Part shown: positions 1 to 6,182 of the stretch, in pieces | How positions within the stretch are numbered: position 1 is the first letter of the stretch | Layout of the letters: every line of letters begins with the position of its first letter | Translations under genes and position numbers: made by a program | Notes under the pieces: model-generated | Database searches by the model: none | The model's input: only the letters and a program-made list of their open reading frames with translations | What the model was told of the DNA's origin: nothing | Assembly (NCBI GenBank): GCA_946623365.1 | Contig: CAMORE010000066.1 | Coordinates: 1-11,330 of the forward strand | Length of the DNA stretch: 11,330 nt | Source: an uncultured Acinetobacter sp. | GTDB taxonomy: Bacteria; Cyanobacteriota; Vampirovibrionia; Gastranaerophilales; Gastranaerophilaceae | Reading direction: 5' to 3'

Positions 1-509
1 TCAAAAAGCTCTTCCATTTCTTTACCGCGTAAAACACTCCTGTGGATATTATATGAACATGGTTCTGTTCCATCCTCTGCTGTTTTAGTTAATTTAGAAG
101 TTTCTTTATCATAAACATCAGCATAATTTAAACCGAGTTCTACGCAAAAAGGTATTTTATTACGCCCGTCTTTAGTATATGATATCAATCCGAATGAACG
201 GCAAATAAGCGGTCTTGCAGGATATACGGAACACTCATTATTAATCAAAAACGGACACTGGTACAATTTTTGATGGTTTTGTTTTAGTACTTGAGCAATG
301 TTTTCATTTATTTGTCCCTTCGTATCATCAGGAAGTGATTCATAATAAAACATTAAATTCACGTATTCCAATTCTGATAAAGGATATTCTCCTTCCTTAC
401 AGCAATACGCACAACCACGCTTGCATTTAATAAACGGGGCTTGTTTTTTAAACATGTTATCCAGCTTGACGTCAATTATTTCCAGATATTTTCTGTATCT
501 GCTAATCAT
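1..509 (-). CDS. YkgJ-family cysteine-cluster protein (3' end outside window)
   Basis: Reading the minus strand from the ATG at 509 gives 169 codons that continue past base 1, so the C-terminus is missing. The cysteine pattern is that of the YkgJ/UPF0153 zinc- or iron-chelating family: C29, C33, C36 and C37 (CKRGCAYCC), C85 in QCPFL, C93, C103 in RPLICRSFG, then C122 and C151. In the family these cysteines are thought to bind a metal or Fe-S cluster; the substrate is generally unknown, so no reaction is proposed. The start overlaps the stop of the upstream YihY-like gene by 8 bases (ATGATTAG), and an AAGGA lies about 9 bases before it, so it is probably the third gene of an operon with nrnA and the YihY-like gene. 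Family assignment is strong; function is open. Confidence 0.85.
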   Translation of the reverse strand, partial: MISRYRKYLEIIDVKLDNMFKKQAPFIKCKRGCAYCCKEGEYPLSELEYVNLMFYYESLPDDTKGQINENIAQVLKQNHQKLYQCPFLINNECSVYPARPLICRSFGLISYTKDGRNKIPFCVELGLNYADVYDKETSKLTKTAEDGTEPCSYNIHRSVLRGKEMEELF

Positions 510-1386
510 CTTCTTTGTCCTTATACCTTTTTGCCAAAAGCTCTTCCCTGCGTTCGAGTTTATCAAAGAGCTGCGAATTTATTTGCCCGCCTACAAGAAT
601 TAATATGGAAGTGTAATAGAGCCAAACCATCAGAACCGCAAAACCGCCGATTGTTCCGTATACAAAGTTATATGTATGAAGGTTATTTATATATAAAGAG
701 AAACCCCAAGAACCGATTAACCAGGAAATTGTAAAAAATATAGCCCCGGGAACTGCACTTCTTCGTCTTAATTTTTCCTGACACTGTAAATCGGGAAGAA
801 TATAATAATGCAAATAAGCCATTATAAACATAGCAATAAAAGCAACCGGCCATCTTATAAACAAAATTATGTTTCCTGTATGAGCCGTTAAACCCAGATA
901 TGTTGTTAAAAACTTGATTATGACTTTTCCAAAGATAATAAGGTCTATACTCAAAAATAGTATTAACGCATTTACAAAAACCATTAAAAAAGCAAGGATT
1001 CTATTATATATCCAAGAACGTGTATCCTCCAGCTTGTACGCTCTGTTCAATCCTTTTGCAACAATTGCTATAGCATTCGTTGAAAGAATTACCGTAATAA
1101 CAAAACCTAATAATGCGATTAAACCGCCCTTTGAAAAGAACCAAACTTCATTCATTACAATTTGAAGAAGGTTTAAAACATCACCGGGAACAACTTTCTT
1201 AAAAAATTCCATTAACGGAATCATAAAAGTATGTTTTCCGAGCCATCCGAATACTGCCATTAAAAACAACATGAACGGGAAAAATCCGATAACAAGCATA
1301 AAGCCCATTTCTGCGGCCATGCCGAATAAATCATTATCAACGACAGCTTTTATTATATTTTTTATTGTTTTAAATTTTTGTTTCAC
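502..1386 (-). CDS. YihY/BrkB-family inner-membrane protein
   Basis: A 294-residue polytopic membrane protein with about six hydrophobic segments (roughly residues 28-47, 88-108, 130-152, 172-196, 213-233 and 242-266), the usual size and layout of the YihY/BrkB family. Family-like signatures are GFFPF near 34-38, LNRAYK at 113-118, RRRSAVPGA at 207-215, YGTIGG at 243-248 and GGQIN at 266-270, followed by a charged cytoplasmic tail ending KDKEDD. The molecular role of the family is not settled: it was once mis-called RNase BN, and a transport role has been suggested. The start is GTG at 1386, sharing four bases (GTGA) with the nrnA stop; no clear Shine-Dalgarno is seen, so translational coupling is likely. 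The next in-frame ATG (codon 23) would cut into the conserved N-terminal region just before the first membrane segment. The stop overlaps the next gene. Confidence 0.9.
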   Translation of the reverse strand: MKQKFKTIKNIIKAVVDNDLFGMAAEMGFMLVIGFFPFMLFLMAVFGWLGKHTFMIPLMEFFKKVVPGDVLNLLQIVMNEVWFFSKGGLIALLGFVITVILSTNAIAIVAKGLNRAYKLEDTRSWIYNRILAFLMVFVNALILFLSIDLIIFGKVIIKFLTTYLGLTAHTGNIILFIRWPVAFIAMFIMAYLHYYILPDLQCQEKLRRRSAVPGAIFFTISWLIGSWGFSLYINNLHTYNFVYGTIGGFAVLMVWLYYTSILILVGGQINSQLFDKLERREELLAKRYKDKEDD

Positions 1387-2330
1387 AATAAGATTTCATC
1401 CATCAATTTATTAACGGCTTCTTTTACGGAAGCTTTTATCGTACATCCTGCCGCAAAAGTATGCCCTCCTCCTCCAAATGCAGAACATATCTTTGCAACA
1501 TCAAGTTTTTTTGAGCGCATTGAAATTTTTGTCAGTTTTTTATCAACCTCTTTTGCAACAAATGCTACTTCTGTTGATTCTATGGCTCTCAAAGTTTCTG
1601 CTATTCCGTCTGTATAATCATCACCTGCGGAAAATTTTTCTAAATCTTTTTTATAAACCGTTGTATAAGCAATTCGGTTATCATTGCTAAAAACAGCTTT
1701 ATTTACAATATAATTTTGAAATAATACAAAGTTTTTTGTTTTGGTTTCATAACATTTTTTATAAATATAATTAGGATTTGCGCCGGATTCTACTAAATCT
1801 GCAACAGCTCTGAAAGCGTTTGCAGAAGTGTTTTCAAATTTAAAATTTCCTGTATCCGTCATTATTGCGGTATAAAGACAGATTGCAGAATCTTTATCAA
1901 TTTTCCAATTGTTTTGTTTAAAATAATTATACAAAACTTCTCCGCAAGAACTTGAATCCGGTTCTATAATTTGGTAATCTCCAAATCTCGGATTGGTTTT
2001 ATGGTGGTCTATATTAACAGTGCATTTAGCTCTTTCAAAAAAGATTTGTGAATCCAAAACTCTGTCGAGAGCTGCGACATCAAGAGTGATAACTAAGTCA
2101 TATATTAACGATTTATCGAAATATCTCTGAGCCAAATCAACATTCGGCAAAAATTTGTAATTATACGGAATATTAGATACAACATTCATATCCGCTTTTA
2201 TCCTGAAACGATTATAAATCATTGAATACATTGCGCACATTGAACCAAGAGTATCTCCGTCAGGGTTCATGTGTGATAATAAAAGTATCTTTTTTGATTG
2301 TTTTATGATATTATCTAAATTACAATTCAT
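1383..2330 (-). CDS. nrnA: DHH/DHHA1 phosphoesterase, NrnA-like oligoribonuclease / pAp phosphatase
   Basis: This 315-residue protein has the full DHH-DHHA1 layout at family-typical length. Metal-binding motifs of the N-terminal DHH domain are SHMNPDGDTLGS (19-30), the aspartate in TLDVAALD (D84), the signature DHH at 108-110 and TDTGNF with D159. The C-terminal DHHA1 domain carries the substrate-binding GGGGH at 286-290 followed by TFAAGC. By family knowledge it is a cytoplasmic Mn-dependent enzyme that degrades nanoRNA 2-4 nucleotides long and dephosphorylates pAp; c-di-nucleotide or pGpG activity occurs in relatives and cannot be excluded. It heads a minus-strand operon with the YihY-like and YkgJ-like genes (4- and 8-base overlaps). 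The start has no Shine-Dalgarno; an extended -10 box ends 8 bases upstream, so the transcript may be leaderless. It is divergent from dciA. Confidence 0.93.
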   Translation of the reverse strand: MNCNLDNIIKQSKKILLLSHMNPDGDTLGSMCAMYSMIYNRFRIKADMNVVSNIPYNYKFLPNVDLAQRYFDKSLIYDLVITLDVAALDRVLDSQIFFERAKCTVNIDHHKTNPRFGDYQIIEPDSSSCGEVLYNYFKQNNWKIDKDSAICLYTAIMTDTGNFKFENTSANAFRAVADLVESGANPNYIYKKCYETKTKNFVLFQNYIVNKAVFSNDNRIAYTTVYKKDLEKFSAGDDYTDGIAETLRAIESTEVAFVAKEVDKKLTKISMRSKKLDVAKICSAFGGGGHTFAAGCTIKASVKEAVNKLMDEILL

Positions 2331-2338
2331 AGGGTTAT

Positions 2339-2347
2339 ATTATCACA
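2339..2347 (-). promoter_or_regulatory. Extended -10 promoter element of nrnA
   Basis: On the minus strand the sequence reads TG-T-GATAAT (5/6 to TATAAT, with the TG extension), ending eight bases before the nrnA ATG. No convincing -35 was found at 16-18 bases. A start point 6-8 bases downstream would fall at or just before the start codon. The assignment is by pattern only. Confidence 0.4.
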
Positions 2348-2376
2348 AACTATCAATAAAAACATCTGTCAGATTT

Positions 2377-2381
2377 GGAGG
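2377..2381 (+). promoter_or_regulatory. Ribosome binding site that fixes the dciA TTG start
   Basis: GGAGG stands four bases before the in-frame TTG at 2386. It is the only strong Shine-Dalgarno near the 5' end of this reading frame, and it decides the start in favour of TTG over an ATG at 2269 that lies inside the divergent nrnA gene. Confidence 0.6.
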
Positions 2382-2385
2382 ATTT

Positions 2386-2712
2386 TTGGGCAAAGTTTTA
2401 TATACGGATTTTGAAGGTGTAGATTCCATCATTGACTCAATGATGGATAATCCGCAATTTAAAAAAGCTGTTGCAAGAACTAACCTTTTTAATTTTTGGG
2501 ATAAAATTCTACCGGAAAAATTTAAGAAAAAATCCCGTCCGTTTTCTATGCTTCCCGGAGGAGTTATGGTTATAGCTTGTGAAAATCCTGTTGTTGCGCA
2601 AGAATTATCTTTATATAAAATTATTTTACTTAAAAAATTTGAACCATATCTTAAGACTTTGCAAATAAGGGTGAAAGACTTAAAATTTGATCCGAAAAAA
2701 TGGCAGATATAA
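2386..2712 (+). CDS. dciA: DciA-like protein (DUF721), replicative helicase loader/partner
   Basis: With the TTG start this is a compact 108-residue DUF721 protein. It has FWDKILPEKFKKKSRPFSM (about 37-55), matching the 'W..ivG..la.hs.p' part of the family, then GGVMVIACENPVVAQELSLYK (58-78), matching the 'L.V.v.s..waqeL' part, and a final strand QIRVKDLKF (93-101). DciA proteins help load or operate the DnaB replicative helicase in bacteria lacking DnaC/DnaI. The open frame extends upstream to an ATG at 2269, but that would overlap nrnA by 62 bases and add residues unlike the family. The gene is divergent from nrnA and convergent with ferritin; its TAA (2710-2712) lies inside the left arm of the 2705-2754 palindrome. 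The family is recognised by pattern rather than strong identity, so confidence is moderate to high. Confidence 0.78.
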   Translation: MGKVLYTDFEGVDSIIDSMMDNPQFKKAVARTNLFNFWDKILPEKFKKKSRPFSMLPGGVMVIACENPVVAQELSLYKIILLKKFEPYLKTLQIRVKDLKFDPKKWQI

Positions 2713-2754
2713 ACAAAAACACGTGGTCATGACCACGTGTTTTTGTTTATATCT
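2705..2754. terminator. Perfect 50-base palindrome, probable bidirectional terminator
   Basis: Two 25-base arms (2705-2729 and 2730-2754) are exact reverse complements with no spacer. The core CACGTGGTCATGACCACGTG (2720-2739) is GC-richer; the outer arms are A-rich on the left and T-rich on the right, so an RNA read in either direction gives a stable stem followed by a U-rich tract. A further T run follows on the plus strand (2754-2758 and beyond), and the minus strand continues into CCATTTTTT. It sits exactly between the convergent dciA and ferritin genes and includes the dciA stop codon. This supports a shared Rho-independent terminator. Confidence 0.85.
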
Positions 2755-2769
2755 TTTTGTTTTTAATAA

Positions 2770-3279
2770 TTATCCGATTACAGGCTGCACAAATGTTCTT
2801 GCCATTAAATCTTTGTCAAGCATTAATAATGCTTTTTTATCATCACCGATAAGTTTTAAAGTTGCAAGCATTCCGCCTACATTTGATTCTTCTTCAACTT
2901 GTTCTTTAATATACCAGTCTAACAAGTGCAGCGCTGCTCTGTCTTTTACTTCTTCTGCTACATCAGCAACATGATTAATACTTGATGTAACAAACTGTTC
3001 ATGTGCTAATACTTCTTCAAAAATTTCTAAAGGAGTTGTACCTTTAAATTCAGGTTTTGCAATCGCTTCCAGTTTAATATTTCCGCCTCTTTCATCTAAA
3101 TAATCAAACATTCCCATTCCATGAGCGTGTTCTTCTTGAACTTGAACATTAAACCAATTTACAAAACCTTTTAAGTTCCATTCCATAAATTTAACTTTCA
3201 TTGCTAAATACAAATATTCAGAATAAAACTCCTTATTTATTTGTTCGTTAAAAGCTGCTTCTAATTTTTCGTTAATCAT
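2770..3279 (-). CDS. ftnA: Ferritin (FtnA type, non-haem)
   Basis: At 169 residues this is full length for bacterial ferritin, a 24-subunit cage that oxidises Fe(II) and stores it as a mineral core in the cytoplasm. The ferroxidase ligands fall at exactly the Escherichia coli FtnA numbers: E17, E50 and H53 (site A), E94, Q127 and E130 (site B), with E49, E126 and E129 able to form the third site. Y24 is also present. No haem-ligating methionine typical of bacterioferritin is seen at the expected place, so FtnA type is preferred. The start ATG at 3279 has a good AAGGAG about seven bases upstream. The gene is monocistronic by position: divergent from the metallophosphoesterase gene and convergent with dciA, ending 16 bases from the shared palindromic terminator. 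No clear Fur box was recognised upstream. Confidence 0.96.
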   Translation of the reverse strand: MINEKLEAAFNEQINKEFYSEYLYLAMKVKFMEWNLKGFVNWFNVQVQEEHAHGMGMFDYLDERGGNIKLEAIAKPEFKGTTPLEIFEEVLAHEQFVTSSINHVADVAEEVKDRAALHLLDWYIKEQVEEESNVGGMLATLKLIGDDKKALLMLDKDLMARTFVQPVIG

Positions 3280-3285
3280 AATCTA

Positions 3286-3291
3286 CTCCTT
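3286..3291 (-). promoter_or_regulatory. Ribosome binding site of ferritin
   Basis: The minus strand reads AAGGAG six bases before the ferritin ATG. It contrasts with the divergent gene at 3333, which has no such site. Confidence 0.75.
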
Positions 3292-3319
3292 TTTCTTCTA
3301 TAATAACATAAATTTATGA

Positions 3320-3325
3320 TAAAAT
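3320..3325 (+). promoter_or_regulatory. Candidate -10 box of the metallophosphoesterase gene
   Basis: TAAAAT ends seven bases before the ATG at 3333. An overlapping TATGAT (3315-3320) and a perfect TATAAT (3299-3304) are alternatives in this short AT-rich divergent gap (3280-3332). No good -35 was found for any of them, and base composition makes chance matches likely. Confidence 0.3.
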
Positions 3326-3332
3326 TTTATTT

Positions 3333-4088
3333 ATGAATAAATATGTTATCTTAATTTTTTTACTTTTATTTATTTGGTCTTTTTATATTGAGCCAAATCT
3401 TATTGTTATCAAAAAATATAAATTTAACAATCCTCAGAAGAGACGAATTGTTTTCATAAGTGATTTACATATCGGTAAGTATGACAAATCAAGATTGAAG
3501 AGAATTGTAAAAAAAATTAACGAACTAAAGCCTGATTTGGTTTTATCCGGAGGAGATTACATAAAAGGACATAACGGAAAAACAACCATGCAAATAGAAG
3601 AACAGGTTAAGGAACTTGCAAAAATTAATGCTCCTATAATTTCCGTATTAGGGAATCACGATTCCTGGTATGATAAATACAGGGTAAAAAAAGCATTAGA
3701 AAGCATTGGAGCTGTTGTTTTAAATAATAACAATACAAAATTTGAAGATTTGTATATTGCAGGTGTTGAGGATACTCAAACAAGCATTGCAAATATAGAT
3801 GCAGCGCTGGAAAATACTGAATGTCCGCGTATCTTGTTAACTCATTCGCCTGATATTTATTATGATATACACCAAGATGTTGACTTGATTCTTGCAGGTC
3901 ATGTACATGGCGGTCAGGTCAGGGTTCCTTTTGGAGGAGCGTTGATTTGCCCGTCAAAATTCGGAACAAAATTTTCTAAAGGTGACTTTAAAGAAACACA
4001 AAACAGAATGATTGTTTCAGGTGGACTTGGAACGAGTATTTTGACCGTACGGTTTAATAATCTCCCTGAGATTGTTGTCATAGAGTAA
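3333..4088 (+). CDS. Membrane-anchored metallophosphoesterase (YkuE/YaeI-like)
   Basis: A 251-residue calcineurin-like phosphoesterase with an N-terminal hydrophobic anchor (about residues 4-18, no clear cleavage site). The metal-binding motifs are complete and in order: SDLH (D44, H46), GGDY (D75), GNHD (107-110), THSPD (H171) and GHVHGG (H190, H192). The C-terminal GLGTSILTVRF..PEIVVIE matches the YkuE/YaeI subgroup. Members hydrolyse phosphate esters or pyrophosphates with two metal ions; some relatives (LpxG) cleave UDP-2,3-diacylglucosamine in lipid A synthesis, but nothing here proves that substrate. The ATG at 3333 has no Shine-Dalgarno, while a -10-like box ends seven bases upstream, so a leaderless mRNA is possible. 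It is divergent from ferritin and followed by a 155-base gap before accD. Confidence 0.9.
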   Translation: MNKYVILIFLLLFIWSFYIEPNLIVIKKYKFNNPQKRRIVFISDLHIGKYDKSRLKRIVKKINELKPDLVLSGGDYIKGHNGKTTMQIEEQVKELAKINAPIISVLGNHDSWYDKYRVKKALESIGAVVLNNNNTKFEDLYIAGVEDTQTSIANIDAALENTECPRILLTHSPDIYYDIHQDVDLILAGHVHGGQVRVPFGGALICPSKFGTKFSKGDFKETQNRMIVSGGLGTSILTVRFNNLPEIVVIE

Positions 4089-4115
4089 GATTTTTTGTGG
4101 TAAAAATATAAGTAT

Positions 4116-4127
4116 AACTTATAAGTT
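4116..4127. repeat. 12-base AT-rich palindrome in the accD upstream gap
   Basis: AACTTATAAGTT is a perfect inverted repeat just upstream of the candidate accD promoter. It could be an operator half-site pair, but in such AT-rich sequence a 12-base palindrome can arise by chance. Confidence 0.25.
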
Positions 4128-4157
4128 TTGTAACAACAAAAGAGTTTTTTATATATT
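4128..4157 (+). promoter_or_regulatory. Candidate promoter for accD-accA
   Basis: TTGTAA (4128-4133, 4/6 to the -35 consensus) and TATATT (4152-4157, 5/6 to the -10) are separated by 18 bases, in the 155-base gap before accD. Transcription would start near 4164 and leave a leader of about 80 bases holding the inverted repeat at 4180-4198, the purine-rich stretch at 4207-4217 and the hairpin at 4219-4234. Confidence 0.35.
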
Positions 4158-4179
4158 TGTTGTAAAATAGTGAAGTGGT

Positions 4180-4198
4180 AAATGTATATGGTACATTT
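4180..4198 (+). repeat. Short inverted repeat in the accD leader
   Basis: AAATGTA (4180-4186) and TACATTT (4192-4198) are exact reverse complements around a five-base loop. It lies over the start codon of the possible leader ORF and upstream of the purine-rich stretch. It is weak and AT-rich; it may be an mRNA hairpin or an operator. Confidence 0.35.
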
Positions 4199-4247
4199 CC
4201 GTAGACAAAGGAGAAGGACGGTTATTTTTAGCCGAATTTATATATGA
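4182..4247 (+). CDS. Possible 21-codon leader ORF overlapping the accD start
   Basis: An ATG at 4182 (with a second in-frame ATG at 4188) opens 21 codons ending in TGA at 4245-4247. The stop overlaps the accD ATG as ATGA, the classic arrangement for translational coupling. The peptide is basic (contains FRRQRRRTV) because the purine-rich AAAGGAGAAGG is read as AGG-AGA-AGG. No strong Shine-Dalgarno precedes it (only GAAGTGG), and short ORFs like this are common by chance. It may be a real leader peptide, or simply open sequence. Confidence 0.3.
   Translation: MYMVHFRRQRRRTVIFSRIYI
4207..4234 (+). promoter_or_regulatory. Distant Shine-Dalgarno plus hairpin in the accD leader
   Basis: AAAGGAGAAGG (4207-4217) is the strongest ribosome-binding-like stretch near accD but ends 26 bases before the ATG at 4244, too far for direct use. 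Between them is a hairpin: CGGTTA (4219-4224) pairs with TAGCCG (4229-4234), with one G-U pair, across a TTTT loop. Folding it would leave about ten unpaired bases between the site and the start codon. An in-frame TAG at 4229-4231 excludes an upstream start of accD itself. Confidence 0.5.
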
Positions 4248-5125
4248 CAATACAAGAATGGTTTGATAAACGTAAAGAAGCACAAATAGAACGCAGAGCA
4301 AAAGAAATAAAGGGATTGGATAACGATGCTCCTGAATTATGGACAAAATGCGTACACTGTGAAACTCAACTTCTTAAGACTGATTTAGAAGATAATATGA
4401 TGGTTTGTCCGCATTGTGATTACCATTATAAAATATCTGCAAGAAACAGAATAAAGCAATTAACTGATGAAGGCTCTTTTGAAGAGCTGTTTAAAAATAT
4501 TATGCCGATTGATCCTTTAGAGTTTGTGGATTCTGAATCATATGCTGACAGACTTAAAAAAGCACAATCAAAAACAGGTTTAGAAGAAGCAGTTGTAACA
4601 GGACTAGCTTCTATTGAGGGGCATAAAGTTGCAATTGCCGTTATGGATTTTGAATTTATGGGCGGTTCAATGGGAAGTGTAGTAGGAGAAAAAGTTACAC
4701 GCACCATGGAAAAAGCTTTGGAGTTAAGAGTTCCTATGATAGCGGTTACATCGTCAGGCGGAGCCAGAATGCAGGAAAGTGCGTTATCTCTTATGCAAAT
4801 GGCAAAAACATCTTGTGCGGCAGGAAAACTTGATGAAGCAGGAATTCTATATATAAATATTTTAACAGAACCTACTTTTGGCGGCATTACAGCAAGCTTT
4901 GGAATGCTTGGTGATATAATTATTGCAGAACAAGGTGCCAGAATAGGTTTTGCAGGCAGAAGAGTTATAGAACAAACCATAAGACAAAAGTTACCTGATG
5001 ATTTTCAAACGGCAGAATATTTGCTTAAATACGGTCAGGTAGATATAGTTTCTAAAAGGAAGAATTTAAGGAAAATTTTAACAAACATTCTTGAGATTCA
5101 TGAATGTTCTGAATCAAAAATGTAA
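4244..5125 (+). CDS. accD: Acetyl-CoA carboxylase carboxyltransferase subunit beta
   Basis: AccD, 293 residues, is the zinc-bearing subunit of the AccA2D2 carboxyltransferase, which moves carboxyl from carboxybiotin-BCCP to acetyl-CoA to make malonyl-CoA in the cytoplasm. The N-terminal start MTIQEWFDKR is typical. The zinc ribbon has C36-x2-C39 and C55-x2-C58. The carboxyltransferase core includes GGSMGSVVGEK (140-150), SGGARMQES (171-179), SLMQMAKTS (182-190), GGITASFGMLGDIIIAE (213-229) and GFAGRRVIEQTIRQKLP (235-251). Minor departures from common sequences are S179 where glycine is usual and R239/R240 in place of the frequent proline. It is 35 bases ahead of accA, so the two subunits are made from one message. 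Its start is fixed by an in-frame stop at 4229; the leader arrangement suggests translational control. Confidence 0.97.
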   Translation: MTIQEWFDKRKEAQIERRAKEIKGLDNDAPELWTKCVHCETQLLKTDLEDNMMVCPHCDYHYKISARNRIKQLTDEGSFEELFKNIMPIDPLEFVDSESYADRLKKAQSKTGLEEAVVTGLASIEGHKVAIAVMDFEFMGGSMGSVVGEKVTRTMEKALELRVPMIAVTSSGGARMQESALSLMQMAKTSCAAGKLDEAGILYINILTEPTFGGITASFGMLGDIIIAEQGARIGFAGRRVIEQTIRQKLPDDFQTAEYLLKYGQVDIVSKRKNLRKILTNILEIHECSESKM

Positions 5126-5160
5126 AGTACAAAACAAAGCCAAACAGCAAAGAGGTACAA

Positions 5161-6117
5161 ATGGCAACGGTATTAGATTTTGAAAAACCAATTATAGATA
5201 TACAAAACAAAATAGAAGAACTAAGACAATTAAGTGAAAATTCAGGATTAGATTTGGAAACACAAATTGCATCCTTCGAACAACAGGCAGAAGACAAGAA
5301 AAAGGAGTTATATTCAGCATTGAAACCTTCACAGAAATTACAGATAGCAAGACATCCTGAAAGACCAAAATTTTTGGACTACGTTAACCTGATGTTTACA
5401 GACTTTATTGAACTTCATGGTGACAGAGAAGGGATGGACGATAGAGCTATAATCGGCGGTATAGCAAAATTTAACAATAGACCGGTTATGGTAATAGGTA
5501 TACAGAAAGGTAAAAGCACAAAAGAGAACTTGGAATATAATTTCGGAATGCCTCAACCGCAAGGATACAGAAAAGCGCTAAGATTATTTAAACATGCAAA
5601 CAAGTTTAATTTGCCGATAATTACTTTAATTGATACACCTGGGGCATATCCCGGAATTAAAGCGGAAGAAACGGGACAAGGCGGTGCGATTGCGGTCAAT
5701 TTACGCGAAATGTCCAAATTAAATGTCCCTGTTATTTCAATAATAACTGGTGAGGGATGCAGCGGAGGAGCATTAGGACTTGCTGTTTCAAATTGTGTAA
5801 TGATGCTTGAACACGCATACTATACTGTTATTTCTCCTGAAGGATGTGCTTCAATTTTGTGGAGGGATGCGGGTAAATATGCTGATGCAGCGGAAGCATT
5901 AAAAATTACATCTAAAGATTTATTAGAACTCGGAATAATTGATGAAGAAATACCGGAACCTTTAGGCGGTGCACATAAAGATTACAATGAAACGGCAGCT
6001 TCTATGAAAGCAGCTATTGAAAAATATTTAAACAAATTGTCCAATTTGTCATATGACGAACTAAGAGCCCAAAGATATGACAAATTCAGGAAAATGGGAA
6101 AATTTATAGAAGTCTAG
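5161..6117 (+). CDS. accA: Acetyl-CoA carboxylase carboxyltransferase subunit alpha
   Basis: AccA, 318 residues, is full length. A helical N-terminal part (about 8-60) with KIEELRQL and QQAEDKKKEL precedes the conserved RHPERP (64-69), then the carboxyltransferase core: ELHGDRE (84-90), GKSTKENLEYNFGMPQPQGYRKALRLF (starting at 117), LIDTPGAYPG (156-165), AEETGQGGAIA (168-178), GEGCSGGALG (197-206) and SPEGCASILWRD (225-236). C200 and Q134 replace residues (often G and E) seen in many homologues and need not affect activity. It pairs with AccD to make the malonyl-CoA-forming carboxyltransferase. ATG at 5161 has AGAGGT about five bases upstream. The biotin carboxylase and BCCP genes are not in the window, so they lie elsewhere. 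Confidence 0.97.
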   Translation: MATVLDFEKPIIDIQNKIEELRQLSENSGLDLETQIASFEQQAEDKKKELYSALKPSQKLQIARHPERPKFLDYVNLMFTDFIELHGDREGMDDRAIIGGIAKFNNRPVMVIGIQKGKSTKENLEYNFGMPQPQGYRKALRLFKHANKFNLPIITLIDTPGAYPGIKAEETGQGGAIAVNLREMSKLNVPVISIITGEGCSGGALGLAVSNCVMMLEHAYYTVISPEGCASILWRDAGKYADAAEALKITSKDLLELGIIDEEIPEPLGGAHKDYNETAASMKAAIEKYLNKLSNLSYDELRAQRYDKFRKMGKFIEV

Positions 6118-6146
6118 TTTGAATAAAGTTTATTACAAATTCTGTA

Positions 6147-6176
6147 TTTACATCGGTGTTGTAAATATGGTAAAAT
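6147..6176 (+). promoter_or_regulatory. Promoter of ribE-ribBA, probably giving a leaderless mRNA
   Basis: TTTACA (6147-6152, 5/6 to the -35 consensus) and TAAAAT (6171-6176, 5/6 to the -10) are 18 bases apart. Only six bases separate the -10 box from the ribE ATG at 6183, so the transcript should start at or next to the A of the start codon. There is no Shine-Dalgarno and no room for an FMN riboswitch between this promoter and ribE. Confidence 0.55.
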
Positions 6177-6182
6177 ATAGCC

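Noticed and set aside
914..1165. Plus-strand open frame inside the YihY-like gene (and similar ones at 441-734 and 1378-1617)
   Set aside because: These are shadows of the minus-strand genes, with low-complexity products and no start signals.
2269..2385. Upstream extension of dciA to ATG 2269
   Set aside because: It would overlap the divergent nrnA start region, lacks a ribosome site, and the added residues do not look like DUF721; the TTG at 2386 has GGAGG.
4426..4980. 184-codon open frame on the minus strand across accD
   Set aside because: It is fully antisense to a clearly conserved gene, its protein resembles no family, and it is explained by the codon bias of accD.
6118..6182. FMN riboswitch before ribE
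   Set aside because: The gap is 65 bases, lacks the conserved aptamer segments, and is occupied by a promoter ending next to the start codon.
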